From positions 1-64,000 of the forward strand of contig DKUU01000025.1 of NCBI GenBank assembly GCA_002490835.1: DNA of 64,000 bases. The letters run 5' to 3'. The position numbers and the translations under genes were made by a program. Positions 9,234 through 16,825 of this stretch are shown one piece after another. The notes under the pieces are model-generated. The model did no database searches. It saw only the letters and a program-made list of their open reading frames with translations, and was not told where the DNA came from. The DNA is from Lachnospiraceae bacterium UBA7196 (GTDB lineage: Bacteria; Bacillota; Clostridia; Lachnospirales; Lachnospiraceae). Numbering within the stretch: the first letter of the stretch is position 1; every line of letters starts with the position of its first letter.

Positions 9234-9266
9234 ATGACAACGAAAAATCAGGCACTCAAGCGGTAG
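9234..9266 (+). pseudogene. Ten-codon ORF ending in a terminator (decapitated gene or leader peptide)
   Basis: AGGAGCGG precedes ATG at 9234; the frame MTTKNQALKR stops after 10 codons, and the stop lies inside the stem of the terminator 9258-9292. Its well-placed ribosome binding site, 22 bp after the ATPase stop, suggests the start of a lost third permease gene or a short leader peptide. Confidence 0.35.
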
Positions 9267-9292
9267 GAAATTGATTGTCCCTGCCGCTTTTC
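9258..9292 (+). terminator. Rho-independent terminator of the TCS-ABC operon
   Basis: AAGCGGTAGG pairs with CCTGCCGCTT around an 11-12 nt loop and runs into TTTTCC. It closes the plus-strand operon. Confidence 0.7.
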
Positions 9293-9405
9293 CTAAAGAA
9301 AAATTTTTCTCGTTTTCTCAAAAGAAGTATGATGCCACAAGTATACGCTTCATAAAGATATCAATTGGAAAATTACAGGATATTTGCCCAAAATGGAAAG
9401 CGTGC

Positions 9406-9433
9406 TTGACATCAGAATTATTTTTGCTATAAT
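9406..9433 (+). promoter_or_regulatory. Sigma-A promoter of the XRE gene
   Basis: Perfect -35 TTGACA (9406-9411) and -10 TATAAT (9428-9433) separated by 16 bp. Confidence 0.8.
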
Positions 9434-9441
9434 AATGATAT

Positions 9442-9457
9442 GGAAAGTACACTTTCC
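9442..9457. promoter_or_regulatory. Candidate XRE operator, 7-bp perfect inverted repeat
   Basis: GGAAAGT-AC-ACTTTCC lies just downstream of the -10 box, at the expected transcript start, and upstream of the XRE ribosome binding site (GGGGAGGAAG, 9460-9469). A half site TGGAAAG also lies before the -35 (about 9394-9400). This layout fits autorepression by the encoded XRE protein. Confidence 0.55.
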
Positions 9458-9474
9458 GTGGGGAGGAAGATATT

Positions 9475-9678
9475 TTGAAAAATCGATTGGAAGAATTACG
9501 AAAACAAAGAGGTATTAAACAAGAAGACTTAGCTACTGCTCTTGAAGTATCTCGTCAAACAATAGGCTCTTTAGAAAATGGACGCTACAATCCCTCTATC
9601 ATGTTAGCCTTTAAAATAGCAAGATACTTTCAAATGAGCATTGAAGAAATTTTTATTTATGAGGAGGAAAGTAAATGA
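9475..9678 (+). CDS. XRE/Cro-family HTH regulator
   Basis: 67 residues, essentially a single helix-turn-helix domain (QEDLATALEVSRQTIGSLE is the HTH). It begins with TTG at 9475, 6 nt after GGGGAGGAAG. Small XRE proteins of this size usually regulate an adjacent membrane protein gene, which fits the gene at 9788. The coding sequence is AT-rich compared with its neighbours, suggesting acquisition. Its stop overlaps the next small ORF (ATGA). Confidence 0.92.
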   Translation: MKNRLEELRKQRGIKQEDLATALEVSRQTIGSLENGRYNPSIMLAFKIARYFQMSIEEIFIYEEESK

Positions 9679-9764
9679 GGCATAAGATACAAAAAGTCGA
9701 ATTATTCATCGGTGTAATATATTCAGTAAGCCGACAAAAGAAATGCAAATATTATAAAATGTAG
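9675..9764 (+). pseudogene. 29-codon coupled ORF, possible truncated membrane-protein gene
   Basis: ATG at 9675 overlaps the XRE stop (ATGA) and has GAGGAGGAAAG upstream. The frame encodes 29 residues with a short hydrophobic centre (LFIGVIYSV) and a basic tail. It could be a micropeptide or the head of a broken membrane protein gene. I do not recognise a family. Confidence 0.35.
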
Positions 9765-9787
9765 TCGTATGAAAGGTGGAATTGACA

Positions 9788-10213
9788 ATGAAGAAAAAAT
9801 TATCATTTATCATAGAGATTATTATAGGCATAATTTTTATATGTTTTGGATATTTCGTTATTGATAATGACTATTACTCTACACTTTTTTACGCAATGGG
9901 GTTCGGTTTAGCTTTTGCTTCATGTATTCAATTATTTAAAATCTGTTACTATGAAATGCCGAAAAATAAAGAAAAGTTGGAAAATATAAATAGAGAAAAT
10001 CACATCAATAGTGTTGATGAAAGAAAAATATTTTTAAGAATGAAAGCTGGTTCTTTAGTGTATCAGTTAATGACTTTTGTGTACTTGTTTGTTGCTTTTG
10101 TACTTGCATTACTTCATGTGGAAGTATGGATTATAGGAATTATATTTGGTTTATTTCTACTGCAAACTTTTTTAGGAATTGTTCTATATAAACATTATGA
10201 AAAACAATTTTAA
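9788..10213 (+). CDS. Small four-helix membrane protein next to XRE regulator
   Basis: 141 residues. Two TM segments lie near the N-terminus (about 7-25 and 31-50), a charged cytoplasmic linker follows, then two TMs near the C-terminus (about 83-105 and 107-128). AAAGGTGG precedes ATG at 9788. It is AT-rich like the XRE gene and probably part of its regulon. Function unknown. Confidence 0.7.
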   Translation: MKKKLSFIIEIIIGIIFICFGYFVIDNDYYSTLFYAMGFGLAFASCIQLFKICYYEMPKNKEKLENINRENHINSVDERKIFLRMKAGSLVYQLMTFVYLFVAFVLALLHVEVWIIGIIFGLFLLQTFLGIVLYKHYEKQF

Positions 10214-10242
10214 AAATTGGAAAATTGTGATGAGGAAATACT

Positions 10243-10296
10243 ATGCCAGAACTTAAAAAACGAGATATGAAAATCACTCTTACAGTCAGTAAATAA
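10243..10296 (+). pseudogene. 17-codon basic ORF, possible head of a mobilisation gene
   Basis: ATG at 10243 with GAGGAAA upstream; the product begins MPELKKRDMKITLTVSK and then stops. Basic starts of this type occur in MobC-like relaxosome proteins, but 17 residues cannot prove it. It lies beside a minus-strand fragment (10319-10440) that may be a relaxase tail; together they suggest the scar of an excised element. Confidence 0.25.
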
Positions 10297-10304
10297 TAAT
10301 GTAT

Positions 10305-10339
10305 GCCGCCGCTAGGGGCAACACCATAACGGCGGTTTC
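10305..10339 (+). terminator. GC-rich hairpin GCCGCCG/CGGCGG
   Basis: GCCGCCG at 10305-10311 pairs with CGGCGG at 10330-10335, followed by TTTCTG. A weak terminator for the plus-strand islet genes. Confidence 0.45.
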
Positions 10340-10440
10340 TGCTTGTTGCGTTCCTGTATCTCTCGCAAATGTTTTAACACACTCTGCTTTTCGGGCGGTC
10401 TGCGTTGTTCTTTAGCGGCAGATCGTTTGTAAAGGTCGTT
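10319..10440 (-). pseudogene. C-terminal gene fragment, possibly of a relaxase
   Basis: On the minus strand an open frame of about 42 codons without a start encodes a basic, helical tail (…AKEQRRPPEKQSVLKHLREI…) and ends in a TAG at the hairpin 10305-10339. Upstream there is a stop, so it is a fragment. Such tails resemble those of ICE/plasmid relaxases, but this is a resemblance only. Confidence 0.25.
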
Positions 10441-10460
10441 TTAGATTTACAGACTCACCT

Positions 10461-10925
10461 TTAATTGTTTTTCTCCAGATATACAAATTTTAACTCGTCG
10501 GTGATTTGTTCCTCCCGAAAAATTCGATAGCCTAATCTTTCATATAATTCAATATTCTTTTTACTTTTCGAGCTTGTAAAAAGTTCAAATCGTTGCTTCG
10601 GATATTCGTTTTCAATCGCAAGCAAAAGCTGTGTGCCGATTCCCTGCCCCTGCTTTTCGGGATGCACCATTAACTTTCCTATAAAAACAGACCCTTTATC
10701 AGAATGGGCTCTGACAGAACCGATTATGATATCATTCTCATCAACAGCCTTCAAAATAATGCCGTTTTCATATTCGCTTTCGACCTCAGTCAGCGTCTGC
10801 TTCAATGGCGGAATGTCAGGATTCCGAAAAAGTTTGGCTTCGCTTTGATAGGCATGATATTGCAGCTCTAAAATTTTTTGCAAATCAACTTTTTCTGCTT
10901 TTTCTATTATGAATTTCTTTTCCAT
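10461..10925 (-). CDS. GNAT family N-acetyltransferase
   Basis: 154 residues spanning a full GNAT domain. The acetyl-CoA pyrophosphate loop is visible as KQGQGIGTQLL, preceded by the beta-4 strand KLMVHPE; ELYERLGYRIF is the usual C-terminal motif. AGAAAGG precedes the ATG. Substrate not predictable; monocistronic, facing the remnant islet. Confidence 0.92.
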   Translation of the reverse strand: MEKKFIIEKAEKVDLQKILELQYHAYQSEAKLFRNPDIPPLKQTLTEVESEYENGIILKAVDENDIIIGSVRAHSDKGSVFIGKLMVHPEKQGQGIGTQLLLAIENEYPKQRFELFTSSKSKKNIELYERLGYRIFREEQITDELKFVYLEKNN

Positions 10926-11079
10926 AGTTTTTCTAAGCCTTTCTTCTTAACCGCTTCTTTTCCCGATCACAAGCACATCATTTTTATGATTCCGCAATTT
11001 TATCCAATTACCGCCTCTTCGTCTCTATTATAATACAATCACCAAAATCAATAAAACAAAACTAAGGAGGGCAAAACTT

Positions 11080-11469
11080 ATGAACAACACTATCTTTGAC
11101 GCATTTGAAAACGGTTCTCTCAAGCTGCCGTCATCGACCGTAACATTTACGGACATTCCGTGGTCAAAACATCCTGAATTTGACGGCGTGGAACTCAAGC
11201 ACATCGTCACCGCCAAGGAAACATCAGGGCAGTTCAGTTATCACCTCGTCCGCATCGCCCCTAACAAAAAGATTGGAAATCACATCCACAAAACGCAGTT
11301 GGAAACACATGAAGTCATCGCTGGGTCGGGTGTCTGTATCAATGACGGTACCGCCATTTCTTATGACACAGGTGTTATTTCTATTCTGCCGGCAGGCGTG
11401 CCGCACGAAGTGACTGCGGGAGACGACGGACTGTTTCTGTTCGCAAAATTTATTCCCGCGCTGTTATAG
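11080..11469 (+). CDS. Cupin-domain protein
   Basis: 129 residues with a single cupin barrel. Metal-ligand candidates are His in NHIHKTQLETHE and the later His in GVPHEV. AAGGAGGGC precedes ATG. A TATAAT-like box occurs near 11026. It faces the AraC regulator convergently. Similar small cupins often sit beside AraC regulators, but the ligand or reaction is unknown. Confidence 0.85.
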   Translation: MNNTIFDAFENGSLKLPSSTVTFTDIPWSKHPEFDGVELKHIVTAKETSGQFSYHLVRIAPNKKIGNHIHKTQLETHEVIAGSGVCINDGTAISYDTGVISILPAGVPHEVTAGDDGLFLFAKFIPALL

Positions 11470-11498
11470 CACACGCCGCTTTTTGTTTATAAACAAGT

Positions 11499-12185
11499 TT
11501 ATAGCAGGCAGCGTTTATATTCCCTTGGCGTGATTCTGACAATTTTTTGAAAGCATCTGTCGAAGTGGCTCTGGTCGCAAAACCCTGCGGCATAAGCCGC
11601 TTCGGTCACGCTTTCTCCCTGCTCTAACAATCTCTGCGCCTTTCTTACCCGACACTGAATCTGGAACTGGTGCGGCGTCAAACCGCAAACCGCCCTAAAC
11701 TGCCGAATCATATGATAAGGGCTGATGCCGATATGATGTGCCATATCTTCAATTGAAAAAGCATTTTCAGGCGACTGTAAAATCAACTGTTTCAGCCGCT
11801 TTAGGTCTGCTGCCGTCTCTCCACTCTGTCCGTTCAATGCCTTGTCCGCTGTCTCCCCACCGTCCCCGCTAGACGCTCTGCCCGCCGTATTCTCACTGAC
11901 CACATCAAATGCCTTGCTGACTGCCACGCAAAGACATACCATGGAATACGGCGTATCATTAACTGTGTCGATCGCATGAGACGTATCAGGCGGAATGCAG
12001 AAATTATCTCCTGCCTGATACAGTCTCCTTTTTCCGTCGCATATAACACATAATTTCCCTTCTAAAACATAGCCAAATGTAATGTGACCGGTATGTGTAT
12101 GATTGGGATAAGACAGGGTGGCATCTTTATAATAAATACATTCTATATGCTCATTCTTTTGACTATATATTATTTGATCTTGCAT
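11499..12185 (-). CDS. AraC-family transcriptional regulator with cupin sensor domain
   Basis: 228 residues. N-terminal ~90 residues form an AraC-type cupin sensor (HTHTGHITFGYVLEG, then IPPDTSHAID). The C-terminal ~100 residues hold two HTH motifs (FSIEDMAHHIGISPYHMIRQ and VTEAAYAAGFCDQSHFDRCF) ending in the canonical TPREYKR. A Gly/Ala-rich linker joins them. The stop is next to a 14-bp palindrome (11483-11496). Effector unknown; the cupin gene is a plausible target. Confidence 0.93.
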   Translation of the reverse strand: MQDQIIYSQKNEHIECIYYKDATLSYPNHTHTGHITFGYVLEGKLCVICDGKRRLYQAGDNFCIPPDTSHAIDTVNDTPYSMVCLCVAVSKAFDVVSENTAGRASSGDGGETADKALNGQSGETAADLKRLKQLILQSPENAFSIEDMAHHIGISPYHMIRQFRAVCGLTPHQFQIQCRVRKAQRLLEQGESVTEAAYAAGFCDQSHFDRCFQKIVRITPREYKRCLL

Positions 12186-12300
12186 ATTCTATCCGTTTCT
12201 GCGCCGCTTCTTGCGCATCATTTTCAATCTTCTGCCTGATCTAATCACTATTTTTATCATTTATTTTGCCCCCACCCTATCTGCCCCCATTCTCTGCTTT

Positions 12301-13065
12301 TTACAGGACATTTTTCTCAATCCACACCGCCACCCCATCCTCATCATTGGAAAGCGTCGCCTCATCCGCAGCCTCTTTCACTTCCGAAACCGCATTGGAA
12401 ACGGCAACTCCCGTCCCGCAAATCTGCAGCATTTCCTTATCATTCAAATCATCGCCAAACGACACGATATCCGCAAGCGATATGCCCAATAATTCTGCTA
12501 ACGCATGAATCGCCTGAATCTTACCTGACCCTTCCGGTAAAAAGGCATACCAGTTTTCACCCCGATAACATTGTAAGCGGCACCTATTTTTCTCTGCAAT
12601 CTTTACCGCGCTATCGCCGTCGGAAAGCTCCGCCACGATCTTATTGGCGCGACAGGATAACGGCTTGCTGTAATCATAATAAACTGCCTTATGTAATTTT
12701 TCGGATTCCGCAATATGAAGGCTGTTCCACAGGACCTGGCGCCCCGTCGCAACCGTGATCTCTGTTTTAGGATTATATTGCAGTAAATCCTGCACGATAC
12801 TGTTTGCCATAGCTGCATCCATACTGCTGCTGTATATTTCTTCTCCAAACCGATGAATGAGTGTTCCGTCCGTTGTGATCTCGTAATCAGGTTTCAATTC
12901 CTCAATATAGCGTTCCGCGCCGATCCAATATCTTGCGGTGGCAATTACCACCAAAATGCCGCGGTCTTGACATTGCTTGAGGACCTTTTTGGTATGATCC
13001 GATATACTGCCATCCGAACAAAGAAGCGTTTTGTCAAGGTCTGTCAAAATCATTTTCGGGTTCAT
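12301..13065 (-). CDS. HAD superfamily Cof-type phosphatase
   Basis: 254 residues. Motif I LTDLDKTLLCSDG, motif II VVIATAR and motif IV FGDDLNDKEML, with a C2 cap between, match Cof/YwpJ-type sugar-phosphate or nucleotide phosphatases. ATG at 13065 has AAGGGAG 7 nt upstream; an in-frame TTG lies two codons earlier. Substrate not predictable. Confidence 0.92.
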   Translation of the reverse strand: MNPKMILTDLDKTLLCSDGSISDHTKKVLKQCQDRGILVVIATARYWIGAERYIEELKPDYEITTDGTLIHRFGEEIYSSSMDAAMANSIVQDLLQYNPKTEITVATGRQVLWNSLHIAESEKLHKAVYYDYSKPLSCRANKIVAELSDGDSAVKIAEKNRCRLQCYRGENWYAFLPEGSGKIQAIHALAELLGISLADIVSFGDDLNDKEMLQICGTGVAVSNAVSEVKEAADEATLSNDEDGVAVWIEKNVL

Positions 13066-13140
13066 CTGCAATCTCCCTTCATACTTCCCTTTTCTTTCCG
13101 TAGATTATAGCATCCTGGCAGGTTCCGCACAATAAAAACA

Positions 13141-13313
13141 CTAATCCCCCAGCCCCTTATTGATTCTTGCCTTGATCTTCTCAATCTTTTTCAATGCTTC
13201 TTCTGTTTTTTGGATGTTATCAGTTCTTCTACTTCTACCCAATTTTCAAGCTGTCCCCGCAAATTATCTTTCCATTGATTATCTGTCATTCCCTCGATTT
13301 CCTCTATTTTCAT
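13141..13313 (-). CDS. Split small ORF joined by an A6 run (possible -1 slippage)
   Basis: ATG at 13313 follows AAAGAGGAG. The zero frame gives 40 residues and stops at 13191. A -1 shift at the A6 run (13206-13211) would join it to a frame ending ...ALKKIEKIKARINKGLGD at 13141, giving a 57-residue charged, helical protein. This is either a recent frameshift, a sequencing indel or productive slippage. It starts 12 nt past the end of the preceding small ORF, so the two are co-transcribed. No family recognised. Confidence 0.5.
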
Positions 13314-13325
13314 CTCCTCTTTCTC

Positions 13326-13505
13326 CTACTCCATCGTCAAATTTTCCGCCACTACCCCCATTGCCTCCAGCTTCGCCCTTACCTTGCGTAACTGGTTCGA
13401 TATTTCTTTATCCCTGTCTTCCGCTTTCTGGATTCTTTGTAAATCCGTATAAATATCAATCATAATTGCTACCTGTTCTTTTTCTGTCATCCCCGTATTC
13501 TCCAT
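13326..13505 (-). CDS. 59-residue helical small protein
   Basis: ATG at 13505 follows GGAAGGAGGGAG; the earlier in-frame start at 13538 has no site. The product is amphipathic and helical (EKEQVAIMIDIYTDLQRIQK, then a coiled-coil-like KEISNQLRKVRAKLEAMG). It is driven by the near-consensus promoter at 13547-13575 and precedes the split ORF. Function unknown. Confidence 0.65.
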   Translation of the reverse strand: MENTGMTEKEQVAIMIDIYTDLQRIQKAEDRDKEISNQLRKVRAKLEAMGVVAENLTME

Positions 13506-13546
13506 TTCCGCTCCCTCCTTCCACACATTCAGTATCACTTACTCTG

Positions 13547-13575
13547 ATTATAAGCAAAATAAAATGTGCGGTCAA
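13547..13575 (-). promoter_or_regulatory. Sigma-A promoter of the small ORF pair
   Basis: On the minus strand -35 TTGACC (13575-13570) and -10 TATAAT (13552-13547) with a 17-bp spacer, about 40 nt ahead of the ATG at 13505. Confidence 0.8.
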
Positions 13576-13607
13576 GGGTTAATTTTTGTTCAAAATGCCC
13601 TCTCTTT

Positions 13608-15014
13608 TCACCGAAAACAATAATTCAAATTCCCGAACCGTATCTCATCCCCCGGCTCAATCTCCACCGTCTCCTGCGGCTGCATCCGCAGCCCGTTTCG
13701 ATAGGTCCCGTTAGTGGAGTTCATGTCAGTGAGCAGAACTTTGTCCCCCGCCCTTTCAAATCGCGCATGGATGCGGCTTACGGAATCGTCCGCCAGCGCG
13801 CAGTCCACACAGCCCGCCATCTTGCCCACGGTGTAGGGAAACTTATCTAAGGTAATGTGTTTCTTATTTTTTTTATCAATTGCATACAACTTATATTCTA
13901 TTGTCCGCGTACTGTCAAAAAAGACGGTTGCCGCATAATCTTCCGTTTCTTCCCGCACCGGAAACGCTTCCTGCGTCGCGTTTTTCATACCTGCGGCCGG
14001 ACCGATGTCCATTTTTCTGCTCAGCACCTCTTCCAGCGGAACCGGCGTCTGCTCCTCCGGATAAAAACTTTCCTCATTTGGAAACGGCTCCACATTTTCC
14101 ATTCCCCGCTTTGGTTTTATTTCCTGCACGCCGGCTCTGATGGTGCCGATCACTCCCACCAGCAGGCAGACAACAAGCAGGCCCCCGCAGCCAAGGAGCG
14201 TCATGATCTCCTGCTCCGACAGATCGTAAGACCCGTAAATATAAGCGATGCCGGCAATTCCAAGAACAGAAAGTAAAGACAGCGCCGGATAAAACAGAGG
14301 TTTCTTTTTCGCAGGCGCCGGTGCTTTTTCCTCACCAAACACTACATCCGCACTCTCCTCCCCGGATTCCGGAGCAAACGCCAAAATCTGGGCCGAAACA
14401 GCCTTCGTTTCCTCAGAACCCACGGGCGCAGACGGAAACGCAACGACTTTACCCGTCCCGCTTTCCGACACATCCCCATCCTCTTCTCCCAAAAGCAGCA
14501 AGGCATCCCGCAGGGAAAAACTGCTCTCCTCCATGCGTTCGTAAATAGTATAAATACCGTCCGCAAGCCTCTCGTCTCCGCTGTCCAAATGTTCCAGCAG
14601 AAAGTCCATCAGCGCTTCATAAGGCTTGTCCGTTTCGTAATCTGGATAATAAAGCCCGACGTATTTTTTGTGAGACATATCATAATAAATATGTTCCGGC
14701 AAGAGTACCAACCGGGACTCCTCCATAAAACAGTCACCCAGTCCGCAGTAGATCCCGTAAAGCTGTTCAAGCAGATCCCTGATCTGCTGTGCGCTCATCT
14801 TTCTGCCCCGATACAGGCCTTCCAGCGTCGCCCGCGAACTGATTTCATAATAGAAATAGCTTTCGCCGTTCACATGCCGCAGACAGCAGCGCAGAATCCC
14901 TTCTATCCGTCCGGACGTGAGAAGCCTGCATTGATAGCTTGTCCCCGTCTGCTGCCTGCATGGTAAAATCATATAATTATGTTTGTAATCCCTGAAATAT
15001 CTTGCTTCCAACAT
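13608..15014 (-). CDS. DUF6382-FHA membrane protein of the Tad locus
   Basis: 468 residues. An N-terminal ~170-residue DUF6382-type domain (a family named from memory) is followed by an acidic linker, two adjacent TM segments (about residues 240-280), a second linker, and a C-terminal FHA domain with SRIHARF and NSTNGTY, the phosphothreonine-binding signatures. ATG at 15014 follows AGGAGAAAA. It begins 14 nt after the TadE-like gene, so it closes the Tad operon. An FHA reader suggests control by Ser/Thr phosphorylation; the kinase is not in this window. Confidence 0.82.
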   Translation of the reverse strand: MLEARYFRDYKHNYMILPCRQQTGTSYQCRLLTSGRIEGILRCCLRHVNGESYFYYEISSRATLEGLYRGRKMSAQQIRDLLEQLYGIYCGLGDCFMEESRLVLLPEHIYYDMSHKKYVGLYYPDYETDKPYEALMDFLLEHLDSGDERLADGIYTIYERMEESSFSLRDALLLLGEEDGDVSESGTGKVVAFPSAPVGSEETKAVSAQILAFAPESGEESADVVFGEEKAPAPAKKKPLFYPALSLLSVLGIAGIAYIYGSYDLSEQEIMTLLGCGGLLVVCLLVGVIGTIRAGVQEIKPKRGMENVEPFPNEESFYPEEQTPVPLEEVLSRKMDIGPAAGMKNATQEAFPVREETEDYAATVFFDSTRTIEYKLYAIDKKNKKHITLDKFPYTVGKMAGCVDCALADDSVSRIHARFERAGDKVLLTDMNSTNGTYRNGLRMQPQETVEIEPGDEIRFGNLNYCFR

Positions 15015-15028
15015 CGTATTTTCTCCTA

Positions 15029-15475
15029 TTAGTTTCTTAACAGACTGCCTACAAATCTGCACTTGCGTATGATCTTCGTGGGATTGGCAATCTGCGCTTT
15101 TGCGCGGGTAGTGATCTTCCAGCCCGATTTCCCGTGCATGGTAAACATCTGCCTGATCGGCACTTTCACCTGACATTCCCCCGTCACGCTGGTGGTGTTG
15201 CCGCTTTTATCGACCGTTCCTTTCACCTTTCCCACACCGAAATATTTCTCACCAAACTGTTTTTGTAAGTTTGCGTTTATGTAAGGCACGATCTGATTCT
15301 CATCTTTTTGAATGCTCCCTTTAAAACAGACGGTGTAAGCGTCCTGAAAGAGGATGCACTTATCGTAGGAATAAAAGGACAGATAGATTAAAAGCACAAA
15401 GACAAATAAGGTCCAAGTGATCAGAAAAGAAGCTTCCAACGTCATATAACCTTTCGCCCTTTTTCTCAAAAACAT
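15029..15475 (-). CDS. TadE-like pseudopilin
   Basis: 148 residues. The N-terminal segment GYMTLEASFLITWTL is a prepilin-like motif (Glu after the cleavage region, then a TM helix at about 12-35); the remainder is exported. The start at 15475 overlaps the upstream peptidase gene by 10 bp with GGGGGT upstream. It is probably a minor pilus-assembly protein of the Flp pilus, processed by one of the two local prepilin peptidases. Confidence 0.82.
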   Translation of the reverse strand: MFLRKRAKGYMTLEASFLITWTLFVFVLLIYLSFYSYDKCILFQDAYTVCFKGSIQKDENQIVPYINANLQKQFGEKYFGVGKVKGTVDKSGNTTSVTGECQVKVPIRQMFTMHGKSGWKITTRAKAQIANPTKIIRKCRFVGSLLRN

Positions 15476-15888
15476 AGCATGACCCCCATTCCCAAAAGGA
15501 GAAACGGACAAAACGGAATCTCTTTATCCCGCCTGATCTCTCGAAACACGAGCAGGATAAGCGCCACCGCCGACTCGATCAAAAGCCCTGTCATCAAGAT
15601 TAGAAAGCAATGCGCAAAATCCAGAAAAAGCCCAATCATCAAAAGTACCCAGCCGTCCCCATAGCCCACCTTTTCTCTTGTGATAAATGCCAGCAGGAAA
15701 AACACCGCGCCCGGCATAAGAGACAGCGCGATCGCAGTCAGGCTTACCTCTCCCATCACGCCTCCTATGCGAAGACAAATCGCAGTCAACATTCCCAACC
15801 ACACCGCCGCCAGCGGAATCTGTTTTTGCAGACCGTCAAAGACGGCGCAGACTGCCAAAAAGCAAAACAAAAAGATTTCTACCCACAT
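15466..15888 (-). CDS. Type IV prepilin peptidase, A24 family (second copy)
   Basis: 140 residues, about four to five TM segments. The two aspartates of A24 aspartyl peptidases are visible: VFDGLQKQIPL near the N-terminus and GYGDG in the centre. There is no N-methylase domain, as usual for Tad-type enzymes. ATG at 15888 follows GGAGGAGG. It overlaps the TadG-like gene upstream and the TadE gene downstream. It removes leader peptides of Flp pilin and TadE/G-type pseudopilins. Confidence 0.88.
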   Translation of the reverse strand: MWVEIFLFCFLAVCAVFDGLQKQIPLAAVWLGMLTAICLRIGGVMGEVSLTAIALSLMPGAVFFLLAFITREKVGYGDGWVLLMIGLFLDFAHCFLILMTGLLIESAVALILLVFREIRRDKEIPFCPFLLLGMGVMLCF

Positions 15889-16808
15889 TTGGAACACCTC
15901 CTCCTTCCGCCGACCTGTGAGAGCGGCACGGTATAGATAGTGCGCTTTAATCCCGGACAATTCAATCGGCTGTGATAACTGCTGCCGTAACGGGTGAGAT
16001 ACACCTCTGCCTCCGGAAATGAACCGCACAGACCGCAGGCCGAGTACTTGGCACCGGAATCGTTTCTCCTATTTTTGACTGCGCCCGCGGATACCGCCTC
16101 GACCGCAGGATTTAAATAGGTACAGTCTCTGTGCAGATGATAGACTGTCCCCGTCTCAGTGATAAAGACCATCGGATCCTCCGACGTCATATCGCTCACC
16201 GAACCGGAAACGTCATACCCCGTCCACGCCTTTGCGTAATAGCGCTGGGACATAAAAAACCCGTCAAATCCCATTAGTTCCACAAAAGGTTTTACCCGAT
16301 AACTCACCCGCAGGTCGATGATATCTCCCTTCTCCATCACAGAAGACCCCGCAAAGGACAGGCCTGCGGCTCCGCCTTTCACACAGGAACCGGAAAGATA
16401 ATCGCTTCCCACACCGGAAATCACCTGTGCTCTGGCATAACCGCTGCTCAAGGCCACGCTGGCAAGGCCTTCCGGCAGCGCGCCGCTCACCGTATTCTCG
16501 TAGGCATAGCCCGCAAACGCCATCTTATTTCCCACCTGATGCAGGGCCGCGTCGATCCTGCTCTGGGTGCCGATGATATTGACCGCAAAAAGGATATTCA
16601 GTACCGCAAACAGGAAGAAGGGCAGGGCAAAGGCCGCCTCCAGCGTCATGGATCCTCTCTCTCGGGAGAAGATAAGAGATGCCCTCTTTGCTAACCTGTC
16701 AATGAAATGATGTACATGACCATCTTGATATGCTTCAAGATATGCCCGGAGAGAATGTGCTGTCGATTTTGATCTATTTTTTACTGTTCGTAATCGCAAA
16801 AAGGGCAT
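15879..16808 (-). CDS. TadE/TadG-like pseudopilin with two YHxxxC-CxxC modules
   Basis: 309 residues. A basic N-terminal region precedes GSMTLEAAFALPFFLF, a pseudopilin-type cleavage/TM segment near residues 51-76. The C-terminal ~95 residues hold two similar modules: YHLHRDCTYL ... CGLC and YHSRLNCPGL ... CSKC, which resemble metal-binding modules of secreted proteins. ATG at 16808 follows GGGAGG and sits 17 nt after the DUF5702 gene. The modules may bind metal or be disulfide bonded outside the cell. Confidence 0.8.
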   Translation of the reverse strand: MPFLRLRTVKNRSKSTAHSLRAYLEAYQDGHVHHFIDRLAKRASLIFSRERGSMTLEAAFALPFFLFAVLNILFAVNIIGTQSRIDAALHQVGNKMAFAGYAYENTVSGALPEGLASVALSSGYARAQVISGVGSDYLSGSCVKGGAAGLSFAGSSVMEKGDIIDLRVSYRVKPFVELMGFDGFFMSQRYYAKAWTGYDVSGSVSDMTSEDPMVFITETGTVYHLHRDCTYLNPAVEAVSAGAVKNRRNDSGAKYSACGLCGSFPEAEVYLTRYGSSYHSRLNCPGLKRTIYTVPLSQVGGRRRCSKCG

Positions 16809-16825
16809 CCCTTATCACCTCCCGT

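Noticed and set aside
13200..13215. Classical -1 frameshift heptamer A-AAA-AAC in the split small ORF
   Set aside because: The heptamer is out of phase with the zero frame; only simple A6 slippage would fit.
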